Positions 16,285-25,597 are shown, counted from the stretch's first letter. The stretch: 54,586 nucleotides of DNA from Puniceicoccales bacterium (GCA_031256995.1 JAIRPL010000024.1:1-54586), one strand, 5' to 3'. Notes: generated by a model from the sequence alone, not told the origin. Made by a program: numbers and translations.

Positions 16285-17850
16285 TCAGTGGCGGAAATGG
16301 CGGACTCCCGTGAAGACCATCGCAAGACCCCGCGCGTCGGCGGCGGCGATGACCTCGGCATCACGCATCGAACCACCGGGCTGGATGGCCGCGGTGGCGC
16401 CGGCATCCGCCGCCGCGACGAGGCCGTCCGCAAACGGGAAGAAAGCGTCGCTAGCGACCACGGAACCCTTCAGGGACAACCCGGCCTCGCCCGCCTTCCA
16501 AACGGCGATGCGAGAGCTGTCCACACGGCTCATCTGCCCGGCCCCAATGCCAAGCGTGCGCCCCTGCCCCGCGTAGACAATGGCGTTGGATTTGACGTGG
16601 CGGACAACGCGCCAGCCAAACAACAACGCCTCCCACTCCGCCTCGGTCGGGGCGCGCTTGGTGGCAACCTTGAAGGCGGCGCGGTCAACCAAGGCGTTGT
16701 CGGCGTCCTGGGCGAGGATCCCCCCGACGACGGCGCGGACCTCGATCTGCGGGGCCAGCACAGCCGCGTCGGCCGTGGAGCGGATGAGGCGGAGGTTTTT
16801 CTTCTTTGCAAGGATGGCGAGCGCCTCGGGGGCGAATCCGGGGGCGATGATGACCTCGGAAAAGATCCCGGCGATGGCGGTGGCGAGGGCGGCGTCGACT
16901 TCGCGATTGGCGGTGATGATCCCGCCAAAGGGCGCCTGTTTGTCGGTTTCAAACGCGAGGTTCCAGGCCTCAAGCAGGTTCGTGGCACTGGCGACACCGC
17001 AGGGATTGGTGTGCTTGAGTATGGCGAGGGTGGGCTTGTCAAACTCGGCGACAAGGCGGGCGGCGGCGGTGATGTCGAGGATGTTGTTATAGCTGAGCTC
17101 CCTGCCTTGGATTTGCTGGAAGACATCGTGGAAGGAGCCGTAGAGGGCCGCCCGCTGGTGCGGATTCTCGCCATAGCGCAGCGGCTGCGCGAGCGGGAGG
17201 TTCAGGTTGAACTTGCGGGACGGGAGGGACGGCCCGGCCCCCGTGCCGGCATTTTCAGGAAGCTTCGCGTCCAGATAATTGGCTATCGCGGCGTCATACG
17301 CGGCGGTGCGGTTGAAAACCTTCAAGGCCAGTTCGCGGCGCAACGCGGAAAGGGATTCCCCGTCGGCGCTGTCCAGGGAATCAAGCACACGCCCATAATC
17401 CGCGGGGTCGGTGATGACGGTGACGGCGGCGTGGTTCTTGGCGGCGCTGCGCAGCATGGAAGGCCCGCCAATGTCTATGTTCTCAATGGCGTCCTCGAAT
17501 GGGCAGTCCGGGTTCGCGACCGTGGCCTCGAACGGGTAAAGGTTGACGGCGACGATGTCTATGAGGGCGATGCCGTGCTCGGCGGCCTGCGCAAGGTGCT
17601 CGGCGCGGTCACGACGGCAGAGCAGCCCGCCATGAATCATGGGATGCAGCGTCTTGACCCGCCCCTCCATGATTTCGGGCGAGCCGGTATGCTCGCTGAC
17701 GTCGGTGACGGGCAGGCCGGAGTCGCGCAAGGCCCTAGCCGTCCCGCCAGTGGAGAGCAGCACGTAGCCGTGCTTTTCCACGAGGGCGCGCGCGAAGGAC
17801 GCAAGACCACTTTTATCGCTGACGGACAGCAGCGCGTATTTGGATGCCAT
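16285..17850 (-). CDS. purH: Bifunctional AICAR formyltransferase / IMP cyclohydrolase
   Basis: The 521-residue PurH carries out the last two steps of IMP synthesis. The N-terminal IMP cyclohydrolase (MGS fold) contains [24 protein letters not shown] and [19 protein letters not shown]. The C-terminal formyltransferase contains [16 protein letters not shown], the catalytic Lys-His in [18 protein letters not shown] and [13 protein letters not shown]. The length is typical. The ATG at 17850 gives [16 protein letters not shown], the conserved start; open codons further upstream are unrelated. It lies downstream of the epimerase gene on the same strand with a 116-bp gap. Confidence 0.97.
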   Translation of the reverse strand: MASKYALLSVSDKSGLASFARALVEKHGYVLLSTGGTARALRDSGLPVTDVSEHTGSPEIMEGRVKTLHPMIHGGLLCRRDRAEHLAQAAEHGIALIDIVAVNLYPFEATVANPDCPFEDAIENIDIGGPSMLRSAAKNHAAVTVITDPADYGRVLDSLDSADGESLSALRRELALKVFNRTAAYDAAIANYLDAKLPENAGTGAGPSLPSRKFNLNLPLAQPLRYGENPHQRAALYGSFHDVFQQIQGRELSYNNILDITAAARLVAEFDKPTLAILKHTNPCGVASATNLLEAWNLAFETDKQAPFGGIITANREVDAALATAIAGIFSEVIIAPGFAPEALAILAKKKNLRLIRSTADAAVLAPQIEVRAVVGGILAQDADNALVDRAAFKVATKRAPTEAEWEALLFGWRVVRHVKSNAIVYAGQGRTLGIGAGQMSRVDSSRIAVWKAGEAGLSLKGSVVASDAFFPFADGLVAAADAGATAAIQPGGSMRDAEVIAAADARGLAMVFTGVRHFRH

Positions 17851-17966
17851 AAGCCGTCTTTTTTTGCCAAACAAAGCGCCGGGGCAAGGTGGAATCGCGA
17901 AAGGTTCCGGGTCCCGGCATTTCCCGCCCCCCTTCCCTTTCCCGATCCCCCGCGCATTTTTTCCTC

Positions 17967-18980
17967 TCAGGCGCGCAATGATTCGACCAGGCGGTCCAAG
18001 GCGGCGCCAAGATCCCTGGAGGGAACGTAGCCAAGGGCGTGGCGCGCGGCGGAAATGTCGAACCAATGGTCGCACGCCAGCTCGGTGGCGATGAAACGTG
18101 TCATCGGCGGCTCGCCGGCAAGCGGAAGGCATTTCCAAAAAATCTCACAAAGCGCGCCGGAGAGACGCGCCGCGCCAAGCGGCACCCGCCGGGTGACCCG
18201 CGGCAGGCCAAGGCGCGCCAGCAGGTCGTTGATCCAGTCCCAGAGGCGCACGGGGGCGCCGTCCGAGACAAAAAAGGCGCGGCCCGCGACCGCATTCGCC
18301 GGACAGGGGCCAAGGCCCGCCAAGGCCTCCAGCGCGAGGCGGTGCGCCAATGCGGCGTTCCCAACGTGAGTGAGGTCCACACGGTTCGCCCCGTCGCCGA
18401 CAATTCGCAATTTTCCGGCGCGCGCCCGCTGGATGACGCGTGGAACAAGATGCGGGTCGCCCGCGCCCCAGATCAAATGGGGCCGCAACGCAATCGTGCG
18501 CAAAGCGGGGCCGTCCGCCTCCAGGACCCTGCGCTCAGCCTCGGCCTTCGACTCCGGGTACGGGCAGTGGCAGCGGCGCACAAGCGGCTGCGCCTCATCG
18601 ACGCCGCGCAAGGGGCCGCCCGTGTGGGTCACACTTGGCGTGCTCGTGTGCACCAGGAACGCCACCCCCGCGCCGCGGCACCCGCCGATGACATTGAGCG
18701 TCCCCACGACATTCACGCGGTGAAATTCGGCCCGCGCCCCCCAGATCCCGGCCTTTGCCGCCGTGTGGATGACGGCGTCCATGCCCGCGCAGGCGCGAAG
18801 CACCGCATTGGCGTCGGCGATGTCGCCAAGGATGGTCTCGACCGGCGGCGCGTCCGCCAGCACCGGAAACGGGCATGGCGCATTTCGCGAGAAAGTCCGC
18901 ACGGCATGTCCATGTTTTCGCAATTCGCCAACAAGGGTCCTGCCAAGAAACCCGCCCCCGCCTGTGACCAATATCCTCAT
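17967..18980 (-). CDS. NAD(P)-dependent epimerase / 3-beta-hydroxysteroid-dehydrogenase-like protein
   Basis: This 337-residue extended SDR begins with MRILVTGGGGFLGRTLVGEL, the Rossmann glycine motif. Further on it has VIHTAAKAG, the Thr/Ser region FLVHTSTPSV and the catalytic YPESKAEAERRVL (YxxxK). The central part (LVRRCHCPYPESKAEAE) and the C-terminal region fit the 3-beta-HSD/isomerase-like branch, members of which act on sterols, hopanoids or dihydroflavonols. The substrate cannot be read from the sequence. The start at 18980 puts the glycine motif at the N-terminus. Confidence 0.88.
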   Translation of the reverse strand: MRILVTGGGGFLGRTLVGELRKHGHAVRTFSRNAPCPFPVLADAPPVETILGDIADANAVLRACAGMDAVIHTAAKAGIWGARAEFHRVNVVGTLNVIGGCRGAGVAFLVHTSTPSVTHTGGPLRGVDEAQPLVRRCHCPYPESKAEAERRVLEADGPALRTIALRPHLIWGAGDPHLVPRVIQRARAGKLRIVGDGANRVDLTHVGNAALAHRLALEALAGLGPCPANAVAGRAFFVSDGAPVRLWDWINDLLARLGLPRVTRRVPLGAARLSGALCEIFWKCLPLAGEPPMTRFIATELACDHWFDISAARHALGYVPSRDLGAALDRLVESLRA

Positions 18981-19407
18981 GCGCGCGAGCTTGCCTGGGC
19001 CATCAACAGTGGCAAGTGCCGCCGCGTTTCCGCCCCTGGTGTCTTCGCAAGTAACAGGAAAAAACTTGTGACGCGCGCAGCCCGATGGCATCCCGTTCCG
19101 CCGACAACCGTCAACCAACCCACCACAACCCAAACCACCCGGAAACCACCCCCCACATAACAATCCATTTCGCGTAGCTTCGGCTGCTGTCCAATTCGAA
19201 ACATCAGAAACTTCGATAACAGGAAAACCGCGCTGGAAATGCGTCCCCGGCTGGGGCGCATCGAAAGCGTCTTTCCTGTGGGCTTATCTGATGTGCCCGA
19301 ATTGGGACGCAAGTAAATGCGTCCCTCTTTTTATATCCGGGCACCAAGGAAAAACCCGCAGGGAGACACCCAAAGACAACGGCAAAGGCAATCGCGAGCC
19401 TTCCGCC
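18981..19407 (+). promoter_or_regulatory. Divergent intergenic region and structured leader of the helicase operon
   Basis: These 427 bp separate the epimerase from the helicase gene. The half nearest the helicase holds several complementary segments: TGCGTCCCC (19240-19248), GGGGCGCA (19253-19260), GGGACGCA (19304-19311) and TGCGTCCC (19318-19325), enclosed by GTGCCCG (19293-19299) / CGGGCAC (19338-19344). AAATGCGTCCC is repeated exactly at 19237 and 19315. No gene of its own is visible here and I could not place a convincing promoter. Confidence 0.55.
19304..19336 (+). terminator. Intrinsic-terminator-like hairpin in the helicase leader (possible attenuator)
   Basis: A perfect 8-bp stem GGGACGCA / TGCGTCCC with loop AGTAAA is followed by TCTTTTTATAT. 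It is oriented with the helicase gene, 72 bp upstream of its start, while no plus-strand gene lies upstream to be terminated. It could therefore be an attenuator, or a dispersed palindrome that happens to sit here. Confidence 0.6.
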
Positions 19408-22400
19408 ATGTCTAACTCCAGCAACGAATCCAACCCCCTCCCCAGAATCCTCGCGGAACGCCGCGCTTGGGATTTCAACACCTACAAAGACCGTAAGCGC
19501 ATCACGGCGGACGCCGGCATCGAGACCGAGGCGCTCGCCGGCGGTTACTCCTACCGGCAGATTCTCGAACTCGTCCAGAATGGCGCCGACGCCATCGCCG
19601 ACGCCGGCGCGAAAGGCGCCTCCAACGCCGCGCCGGCGCGCATCGAGGTGCGCCTCGAGCAGAACCGCCTCTGCGTCGCAAACACCGGCGCGCCACTCAG
19701 CGAGGACGGCTTGGTGGCGCTGCTGACCTCGCATAATTCGCCCAAGCGCGGCGCCCAGATTGGACGCTTCGGCCTCGGCTTCAAATCGCTCCTGAAGCTC
19801 GGCGGGCGCATCCTGTTTTTCTCGCGGGGCAACGGCGGCGCCATCGAGTTCAACCCGCAAAAATGCCGCGCCGAGATCTCCCGGGAATTCGGCGAACCCG
19901 AGGAAAACTGTCCCGGCCTGCGCCTCGCGTGGCCGCTCGACACAAGCACCGCGCGCCACGCACCTTTATTTTTTGACGGAACAAGCCTGCGACACGCCTT
20001 GCCGCTCGACACAAGCGCCGCGGACGCCACCGGCGATGCCACCGCCATTTTTGAAAACGATTTCGCGTGGGCGGAAACACTTATCTGCGCGGAATTTTCC
20101 GGGGAAAATGCCGCCTCGCTCCACGACCAGCTGCAAAAGGAACTCGCTGATTTCCGCGCCGAGTTTCTTCTCTTTTTTGGCCACGCCTGCGAAATTTTCC
20201 TGGACGACGCCGGTGGGAAACCCCGCCGGATCTCCGTCGAGAAAAACGGAGACCGCGCCACGCTCCACGAAAACGAGACCGCCACCGAATGGCTCCTCGT
20301 AAAACGCGATGTCACCATCACCGACACTGAAGCCAAGGCCGATGCCAAGGAGATTCACTACCGCGAATCGGTGCCGCTCTTGTGGGCCTTTCCGCTCGAT
20401 TCCAAACGCGCCGAGGCCGGTCATTTCTGGGCGTTTTTTCCGACGCCGACCGACACCAAAATCGCCGGCATTTTGAACGCCCCGTGGAAACTCAACTCCG
20501 ACCGCACCGCGCCCGTCCCCGGCCCCTGGAACACCGCCCTCATGCGCGAGGCCGCGAAACTCATCGCCGACACGCTCCCGCGATTGCGCTCAACAGAAGA
20601 CCCCGCCCGCCCGCTCGACGCCTTCCCGCGCCAGCACCTCCGCGAGGACATCGCGGCGCCCCTGGTCGAGGCGCTTTGGGAGGAGTTGAAAACACGCGAA
20701 GTCATCCCGGATGGCTCCGGAAAATTATGCCGTGCGGACACGCTGGATTTTCCGCCAGTACAAGAGATGTCACTCCTCCAAAAATGGCAGAAATTCGCCA
20801 ATGCCAACGCCATCGAAAAATACACGCATTCCTCGTGTTTTGGCGCCCAGGGACGCGCCGCCCGCCTGAGGGAAATTTTCCGCAAATTAAACAAGCCGGA
20901 ATGCGCGTGGTTCGACGCCAAGGACGCCAACCGCGCGTGGTCCGCTAAGGATCAACATTCCACATTCAACAAAGCCGTCAAAACGTGGCTGGAAAAACTC
21001 GCGCCAACCGACGCCGAATCCGCGAAAAACGCCATTTCCACCGCCAAGGACGCGCTTTCCGAAATCGGCCATGACACGGAAAAAACGCTCAAGAAAACGC
21101 TCGCCATTTTTCCGACGCAAGACGCCTCCTGTCTCACCGCCAATGATGTCGTCCTCGCCACAGGCAACCGCGGTGTCCGCAAGGCAATCCTCGCGGAACT
21201 CCTCGTTGACGAAAAAATCACGGACATTCTGGCGAATTATTTTGACATCCCAAGGGATGAGGATTCGCGCCTGCAAATGGAATTGTTGGAAAAATATTTC
21301 GCCTCCGCAACCAATGCCGCCGCAACCGTCGACGATTGGAAAAAATTCTGGCAATGCCTTCGCGCCACCGCCTTGGAAACAGCCCGGCCATTTTTCCAGC
21401 AAAACGAATCCAAAATAAAATTCCAGCGCCGCGACGGCCGGTGGTGTCCTTCAACGCAAATTTTGCTTCCCGGCGATTTTGAGGTCACAGAAAATGATGA
21501 AAACGCCGGCCTCCTTCTTGATGCCGGTTTTCAAACCGCGAATGGCGGATTTTTGAAATTTCTGGATCTTTCCACCGGGAAACTGGAGAAATTTTCCCAC
21601 GACTACGCCACGATTCACCTTCCATCTAAATCTCCAGTTTTAGGTGAACTCCGTGGCGCCGCAAAAATCAAGGCGACAAACTTTTTCCTGAATCTTTTCC
21701 GCGAAAAAATCGCCGCCGCCAATGGAAAAACCAAGGATGAAATTGAAGACTCATGGAGACGCTATTCACAAAATCAGTTCCTTGGAATGTGCTTCTGTTA
21801 TCGTCCTTCTAACCTCCATAAGCCCCGTTATCAAACTCATCCCCTTTGGGAATTGTTGAAAAAAGACGGCGACCTCTCACAAACAAGTGTCACCTCGGTT
21901 CCAAGCACGTTTGAGACGGCGAAAGACACACAGCCGGACGCGTTTCTCGTTCACGCCGACGTTAAAAAATTCTTATGCGAAGCGGGCGCCATCGCCCTTG
22001 GTTCGATAATTGCACCGGAGTTTGACGAACTTGAACGCGAGGCCGATTTGCTCGACGAATTCCCCGAGTTGGAAAAACTGTTTGGCGAGGATGACACCGT
22101 TTTCCTCCGGTCTTGTTTCGTGAAAAATCTCTCATTGAAAATCGGGGATACCCGCCAGGAAATTCCTTGTAATTTCGATAAAAAATACGCCCGCTTGCTG
22201 ATTGATTCCGACACGCTCAACGCGCTTCTTCCGCATGAAAAATACACCGCGCTCATCTCCGCGATTGTGAAGGGGGGCTGGCTCTCTGGTGACACCGCCG
22301 AACTTGTCAAAAAAGTTCACGATGAAAATGTAAACAAACGCCGCGCCGCTGTTTGTGAGAAGGCAAAGGTGTCGCTCGCGGAAGGACTTGTGGATGCGCT

Positions 22401-24030
22401 TGAAAATGACAGGGCGCCGCTCGCCAAGGCGCTCTCCGGCGCCCTCGCCGATAGTTTGCTGCAAGAGATGGAGCCGCTCCGGCTCGCGGAGATCGCACTT
22501 TCGCAACTCGGCGTCGCGACACTCAACAAACTCGCCGACGCGCTGGAAAAACACGGCCTGAATCCGCCACAACGCTGGGGCGGAGACGTCGCCCGCGAGT
22601 TCGTCGAGGCAATCGGTTTCCCACCCGAATACGCCACCGCGTCAGGACGAAAACGCGCCGCCGAGGAGTTCGTCAGCGGCCCCTTCATTTTGCCGCCGCT
22701 TCACGATTTTCAGGAGGAGGTTCACGCGAACTTGGAGGAACTCATCAAACGCCACCATTCGCGCCGTCGCGCCATCGTGAGCCTGCCAACGGGCGGCGGA
22801 AAAACGCGCGTCACCGTCGAGGCCGCCGTAAAGTTTGTCCTGAAACCAGAGTCGAAAAACCGCAATGTCATCTGGGTCGCGCAAACGGACGAGCTTTGCG
22901 AGCAGGCGGTGCAGGCGTTTCGCCAGGTGTGGGTGAATTTCGGCGCGACCGGCGTCGATTTGCGCATCGCGCGGCTTTGGGGAGGGCAGCGGACACCCGA
23001 AATCCACGACACCTCCAAGCCGCTTGTCATCGTCACTTCGATTGACACCCTTCGCAACCGGCTGGGCGAAAAACTTGAGGCAATCCACGAGCCTGGACTG
23101 CTCATTTTTGACGAGTGTCATCACGCCATCGCAAAAAGCTACACCGGCATCCTTCGCTGGTTTGACGCGGATGACCGGAGCCGTTGGGAAACCGCCGAGC
23201 AGCGCGCCGCACGCCGGGAACCCGCGATCATCGGCCTCAGCGCGACGCCGTTTCGCGGAAACATTGAATACGATTCCGAGGAAACCAAGCGTCTCGCGCA
23301 ACGCTTTGACACGGTGCTTTTCCCCACCGCGCAGGAGCACCTTTATGAAAAACTTCTCGAACAAAGAGTGCTCGCCAGAATTGTCTCCAGTGAAATCGAA
23401 AGTGAAGCGTCCCTGAATAGCGAGGAATTATTGAAAATCGCCGAAATCATCCGAGAAAAGGGAGGCGAAAAGGAGGCAAATTTCGCCATAGACAACTTGT
23501 TTTCCAAAATAATTGACGTTCGTCTCGCGCTCGACGAAAAGCGGAACCAGAAAATCATAGAGGCGGTGAAAAAAGCGCCGGAGCGGCAAATCCTGCTCTA
23601 CGCCAACTCCGTCAGACACGCCCGAAACCTGGCAGCGCAACTCACGCTCGCCGGCATCGCTGCGGCGCCGCTTGACGGTGAAACTCCGTACGCCGCGCGC
23701 CGCGATTTCCTCGAAAAATTCAAGGACCACGCCATTCGCGTCCTCGTGAATCACTCAGTTTTGAAGGCCGGTTTCGACGCGCCGAAAACCGACATGATAT
23801 TGATCTCAAGAAACATTTTCTCGCCCGTCACTTACATGCAAATTGTCGGGCGCGGCCTGCGCGGCCCCGAAAACGGCGGCACCGACACCTGCCGCATCGT
23901 CACCGTGAAAGACAATCTCGGACGCTACGGGGAGAGGCGTGCCTACCATTATTTCCAAAAATACTACGCGCCATTTTCCGAGGGCGCGGCGCCCCCGCCG
24001 GCGTCGCCTGAGACCGCTGCCGTCTTCTGA
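19408..24030 (+). CDS. GHKL/sacsin-like ATPase fused to SF2 (DEAD/DEAH-type) helicase
   Basis: From the ATG at 19408 the protein has 1540 residues; 39 codons upstream are open but overlap the leader hairpin. The N-terminus is a histidine-kinase/Hsp90-type ATP site: N-box ELVQNGADA (54-62), G1 ANTGAPLSEDG (91-101), G2 IGRFGLGFKS (118-127), as in sacsin-like domains. About 900 residues without recognised motifs follow. The C-terminal third is an SF2 helicase: LPTGGGKT (Lys1132), VIWVAQTDEL, DECH (1235-1238), GLSATPFR (SAT from 1278), LLYANSVRHA, VLKAGFD and QIVGRGLRG (1478-1486). No nuclease motif was found. It heads a three-gene operon (44-bp gap to the next gene). The middle part is visibly more AT-rich than the flanking housekeeping genes. 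Related two-ATPase architectures occur in defence loci; the role here is inferred. Confidence 0.85.
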   Translation: MSNSSNESNPLPRILAERRAWDFNTYKDRKRITADAGIETEALAGGYSYRQILELVQNGADAIADAGAKGASNAAPARIEVRLEQNRLCVANTGAPLSEDGLVALLTSHNSPKRGAQIGRFGLGFKSLLKLGGRILFFSRGNGGAIEFNPQKCRAEISREFGEPEENCPGLRLAWPLDTSTARHAPLFFDGTSLRHALPLDTSAADATGDATAIFENDFAWAETLICAEFSGENAASLHDQLQKELADFRAEFLLFFGHACEIFLDDAGGKPRRISVEKNGDRATLHENETATEWLLVKRDVTITDTEAKADAKEIHYRESVPLLWAFPLDSKRAEAGHFWAFFPTPTDTKIAGILNAPWKLNSDRTAPVPGPWNTALMREAAKLIADTLPRLRSTEDPARPLDAFPRQHLREDIAAPLVEALWEELKTREVIPDGSGKLCRADTLDFPPVQEMSLLQKWQKFANANAIEKYTHSSCFGAQGRAARLREIFRKLNKPECAWFDAKDANRAWSAKDQHSTFNKAVKTWLEKLAPTDAESAKNAISTAKDALSEIGHDTEKTLKKTLAIFPTQDASCLTANDVVLATGNRGVRKAILAELLVDEKITDILANYFDIPRDEDSRLQMELLEKYFASATNAAATVDDWKKFWQCLRATALETARPFFQQNESKIKFQRRDGRWCPSTQILLPGDFEVTENDENAGLLLDAGFQTANGGFLKFLDLSTGKLEKFSHDYATIHLPSKSPVLGELRGAAKIKATNFFLNLFREKIAAANGKTKDEIEDSWRRYSQNQFLGMCFCYRPSNLHKPRYQTHPLWELLKKDGDLSQTSVTSVPSTFETAKDTQPDAFLVHADVKKFLCEAGAIALGSIIAPEFDELEREADLLDEFPELEKLFGEDDTVFLRSCFVKNLSLKIGDTRQEIPCNFDKKYARLLIDSDTLNALLPHEKYTALISAIVKGGWLSGDTAELVKKVHDENVNKRRAAVCEKAKVSLAEGLVDALENDRAPLAKALSGALADSLLQEMEPLRLAEIALSQLGVATLNKLADALEKHGLNPPQRWGGDVAREFVEAIGFPPEYATASGRKRAAEEFVSGPFILPPLHDFQEEVHANLEELIKRHHSRRRAIVSLPTGGGKTRVTVEAAVKFVLKPESKNRNVIWVAQTDELCEQAVQAFRQVWVNFGATGVDLRIARLWGGQRTPEIHDTSKPLVIVTSIDTLRNRLGEKLEAIHEPGLLIFDECHHAIAKSYTGILRWFDADDRSRWETAEQRAARREPAIIGLSATPFRGNIEYDSEETKRLAQRFDTVLFPTAQEHLYEKLLEQRVLARIVSSEIESEASLNSEELLKIAEIIREKGGEKEANFAIDNLFSKIIDVRLALDEKRNQKIIEAVKKAPERQILLYANSVRHARNLAAQLTLAGIAAAPLDGETPYAARRDFLEKFKDHAIRVLVNHSVLKAGFDAPKTDMILISRNIFSPVTYMQIVGRGLRGPENGGTDTCRIVTVKDNLGRYGERRAYHYFQKYYAPFSEGAAPPPASPETAAVF

Positions 24031-24074
24031 TTCCACAGCCTTTTCCAAAACCAACATTTTTCATCAAAACGTTT

Positions 24075-24545
24075 ATGAAAAAACACACCACGAGGTTCCT
24101 GAAACAGTTGGATGTCTCGATTGAGCTTCCTGATTCCATAGAGGAGATTATCGCCGAGACGGGAGGCGGCATCGACGAGGCGAAAGCGCTGGAATTTCTC
24201 TTCGACAGAACAGTGGATCATTATCTTGCGCACCGCTGGCATCCGGCCGCGCGCAAGGCCGTTGAAGAATATTACGAAAAACAGGGCTACAGGAAAAGAA
24301 AAGGCGAGTCCACGGAGGATTTCATCCACCGCTGCGGCGGCGTCCCCAAGAATTTCCGTTTCCCTTATGTCCCCCTCTACAGCGAAACACAGCGTCGGAA
24401 CACCACTCTCAACCTTGATGCGGATAGGCGCCGGGAACTTGCCGCGAAGCTGGGTTGCGAGGAATCCGAAGTTGAAAAACGAATCCGGGAAATCAAGGAA
24501 CGAATGCGGGAAACAGAAAAGCTCCTGTCCAAGCTGAGGAACTAA
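24075..24545 (+). CDS. Small protein of unknown function, second gene of the helicase operon
   Basis: This is a 156-residue charged protein without membrane segments or signal peptide. It starts MKKHTTRFLKQLDVSIELP; the central part is helical (EFLFDRTVDHYLAHRWHP..RKAVEEYYEKQGYRKRKGE) and the C-terminus is a likely coiled coil (SEVEKRIREIKERMRETEKLLSKL). I do not recognise the family. Its central segment aligns loosely with that of the next gene. It lies 44 bp after the helicase and 21 bp before the third gene, on the same strand and with similar lower GC, so it is probably co-transcribed. Confidence 0.7.
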   Translation: MKKHTTRFLKQLDVSIELPDSIEEIIAETGGGIDEAKALEFLFDRTVDHYLAHRWHPAARKAVEEYYEKQGYRKRKGESTEDFIHRCGGVPKNFRFPYVPLYSETQRRNTTLNLDADRRRELAAKLGCEESEVEKRIREIKERMRETEKLLSKLRN

Positions 24546-24566
24546 CCGCAACTGAACAAAATAAGC

Positions 24567-25118
24567 ATGAAAAAAATAATAAGAAAAATCCTCGGTCAAT
24601 TTGACATCGAATACACCGCCCCTGAGACAGAGGAGGAACTGCTTGCCGCCAGTCTGACTCCCAAGAAGCGCTTGGAATTCGCCATTGAGTATGTTTTTGA
24701 ACGTTTTTACCGCCAAAAAACGGTTCATCGCATATGCGAGATCGTTGCCGAAAAGACCGGAATCAAACGGGGTGATGACGAGTCAGGAATCCGATATGTG
24801 AAACGCGTCAGAGAGGAAATGCCGGACAAGTTTGCCTCGATTAAAAGCGAGATTGAGCAAACCGTCGCAACTCGCTTGGTTGCCCCTCATCCGGAAGACA
24901 GTCGTGACGCTTTTTCCAATCCCGTGCGCAAGAAATATCTTAAACAAGCCGCCGCCCTGAGGGAAGATTCCGGCAAGTGGAATTCCTTTGTCACAAAACA
25001 CGACATCGACTTGGACGACCTCGATGAAGACGGGCAACTTGAAGCCGTCGCCCGCGTCATCCAGGAGGCCATGCTTGAGGCGCACCGCAAAAAAGCCGAG
25101 GAGCTGGGATTGCTTTAA
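24567..25118 (+). CDS. Small protein of unknown function, third gene of the helicase operon
   Basis: This is a 183-residue charged, soluble protein starting MKKIIRKILGQFDIEYTAPE. The first 85 residues resemble the neighbouring 156-residue protein in layout: short basic N-terminus, a strand ending in a turn, then a helical region (EFAIEYVFERFYRQKTVHR..CEIVAEKTGIKRGDDESG). The rest is acidic-helical (DIDLDDLDEDGQLEAVARVIQEAMLEAHRKKAEEL). No catalytic motif is visible and the family is not recognised. A nested inverted repeat follows 14 bp after its stop. Confidence 0.7.
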   Translation: MKKIIRKILGQFDIEYTAPETEEELLAASLTPKKRLEFAIEYVFERFYRQKTVHRICEIVAEKTGIKRGDDESGIRYVKRVREEMPDKFASIKSEIEQTVATRLVAPHPEDSRDAFSNPVRKKYLKQAAALREDSGKWNSFVTKHDIDLDDLDEDGQLEAVARVIQEAMLEAHRKKAEELGLL

Positions 25119-25132
25119 CGGATGAAAACGCG

Positions 25133-25198
25133 GTCGGATGCATGACGGAATAAGGTTTTTCAGGCAAAAATCCTGACAGTTTCACCGTCATGTCCGAC
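25133..25198. repeat. Nested inverted repeat after the helicase operon
   Basis: Outer arms GTCGGATGCATGACGG (25133-25148) and CCGTCATGTCCGAC (25185-25198) pair over 14 bp with a 2-nt bulge. An inner hairpin TCAGG / CCTGA (about 25160-25176) lies between them. It could act as a transcription terminator for the operon or be a trace of a mobile-element end. Confidence 0.6.
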
Positions 25199-25227
25199 TG
25201 TCGCGAAAATGTGATCCGCATGGAGGC

Positions 25228-25260
25228 AAAAAGAGTGGAGAACAAACCGACAGGACACGT
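25228..25260. repeat. Left direct repeat flanking the transposase remnant
   Basis: AAAAAGAG (25228-25235), a variable spacer and CAGGACACGT (25251-25260). The same arrangement recurs at 25598-25627. Confidence 0.45.
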
Positions 25261-25280
25261 GCCTTGATAGCCGGTTTTTC

Positions 25281-25590
25281 ATGGAAAAAAATTGTCATTT
25301 CCTGATCGCGGACAGGGGCTGCGTCATCAACGCGGTCATGGCAGAAGCGCAAAACTGCGGCATGGGTTGGAAAGCGTCGGCATGAAACCTCCGTTACGCT
25401 AAAAAAGCCGTTTCCGCCGGCGCCCGCATGACCGCCATTTCCGTAAATTTCGGCATTTGGTTGAAAATGCCTTTTTGAAACTCAAGAGCTGGCGCGCGAT
25501 TGCCAGACGCCGCCTAAAAAACACAGCCAGTCACCGTGTGGCCGTCAAAATCTTTGCTTTTACCTTTTTCTTCTTATCCACCAACAACAT
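25281..25590 (+). pseudogene. IS5-family transposase remnant, frameshifted, C-terminal part only
   Basis: The sequence starting at 25293 reads CHFLIADRGCVINAVMAEAQ, matching the region before the last catalytic Glu of IS5-type DDE transposases (LIADRGYD...EA). It then meets a stop near 25381. In another frame from about 25430 it reads DRHFRKFRHLVENAFLKLKS and continues WRAIA.R..KNTAS, the typical C-terminal block (RHLVENAFLxLKxWRxIATRYxKNTAS) containing the catalytic Glu. The upstream catalytic part is missing, so the gene is dead. Short direct repeats flank it (CAGGACACGT at 25251 and 25618). Confidence 0.75.
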
Positions 25591-25597
25591 GCTCCAT

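Noticed and set aside
16288-18030. A 580-codon plus-strand frame opposite purH
   Set aside because: PurH is unambiguous on the minus strand and the antisense frame has no recognisable domain.
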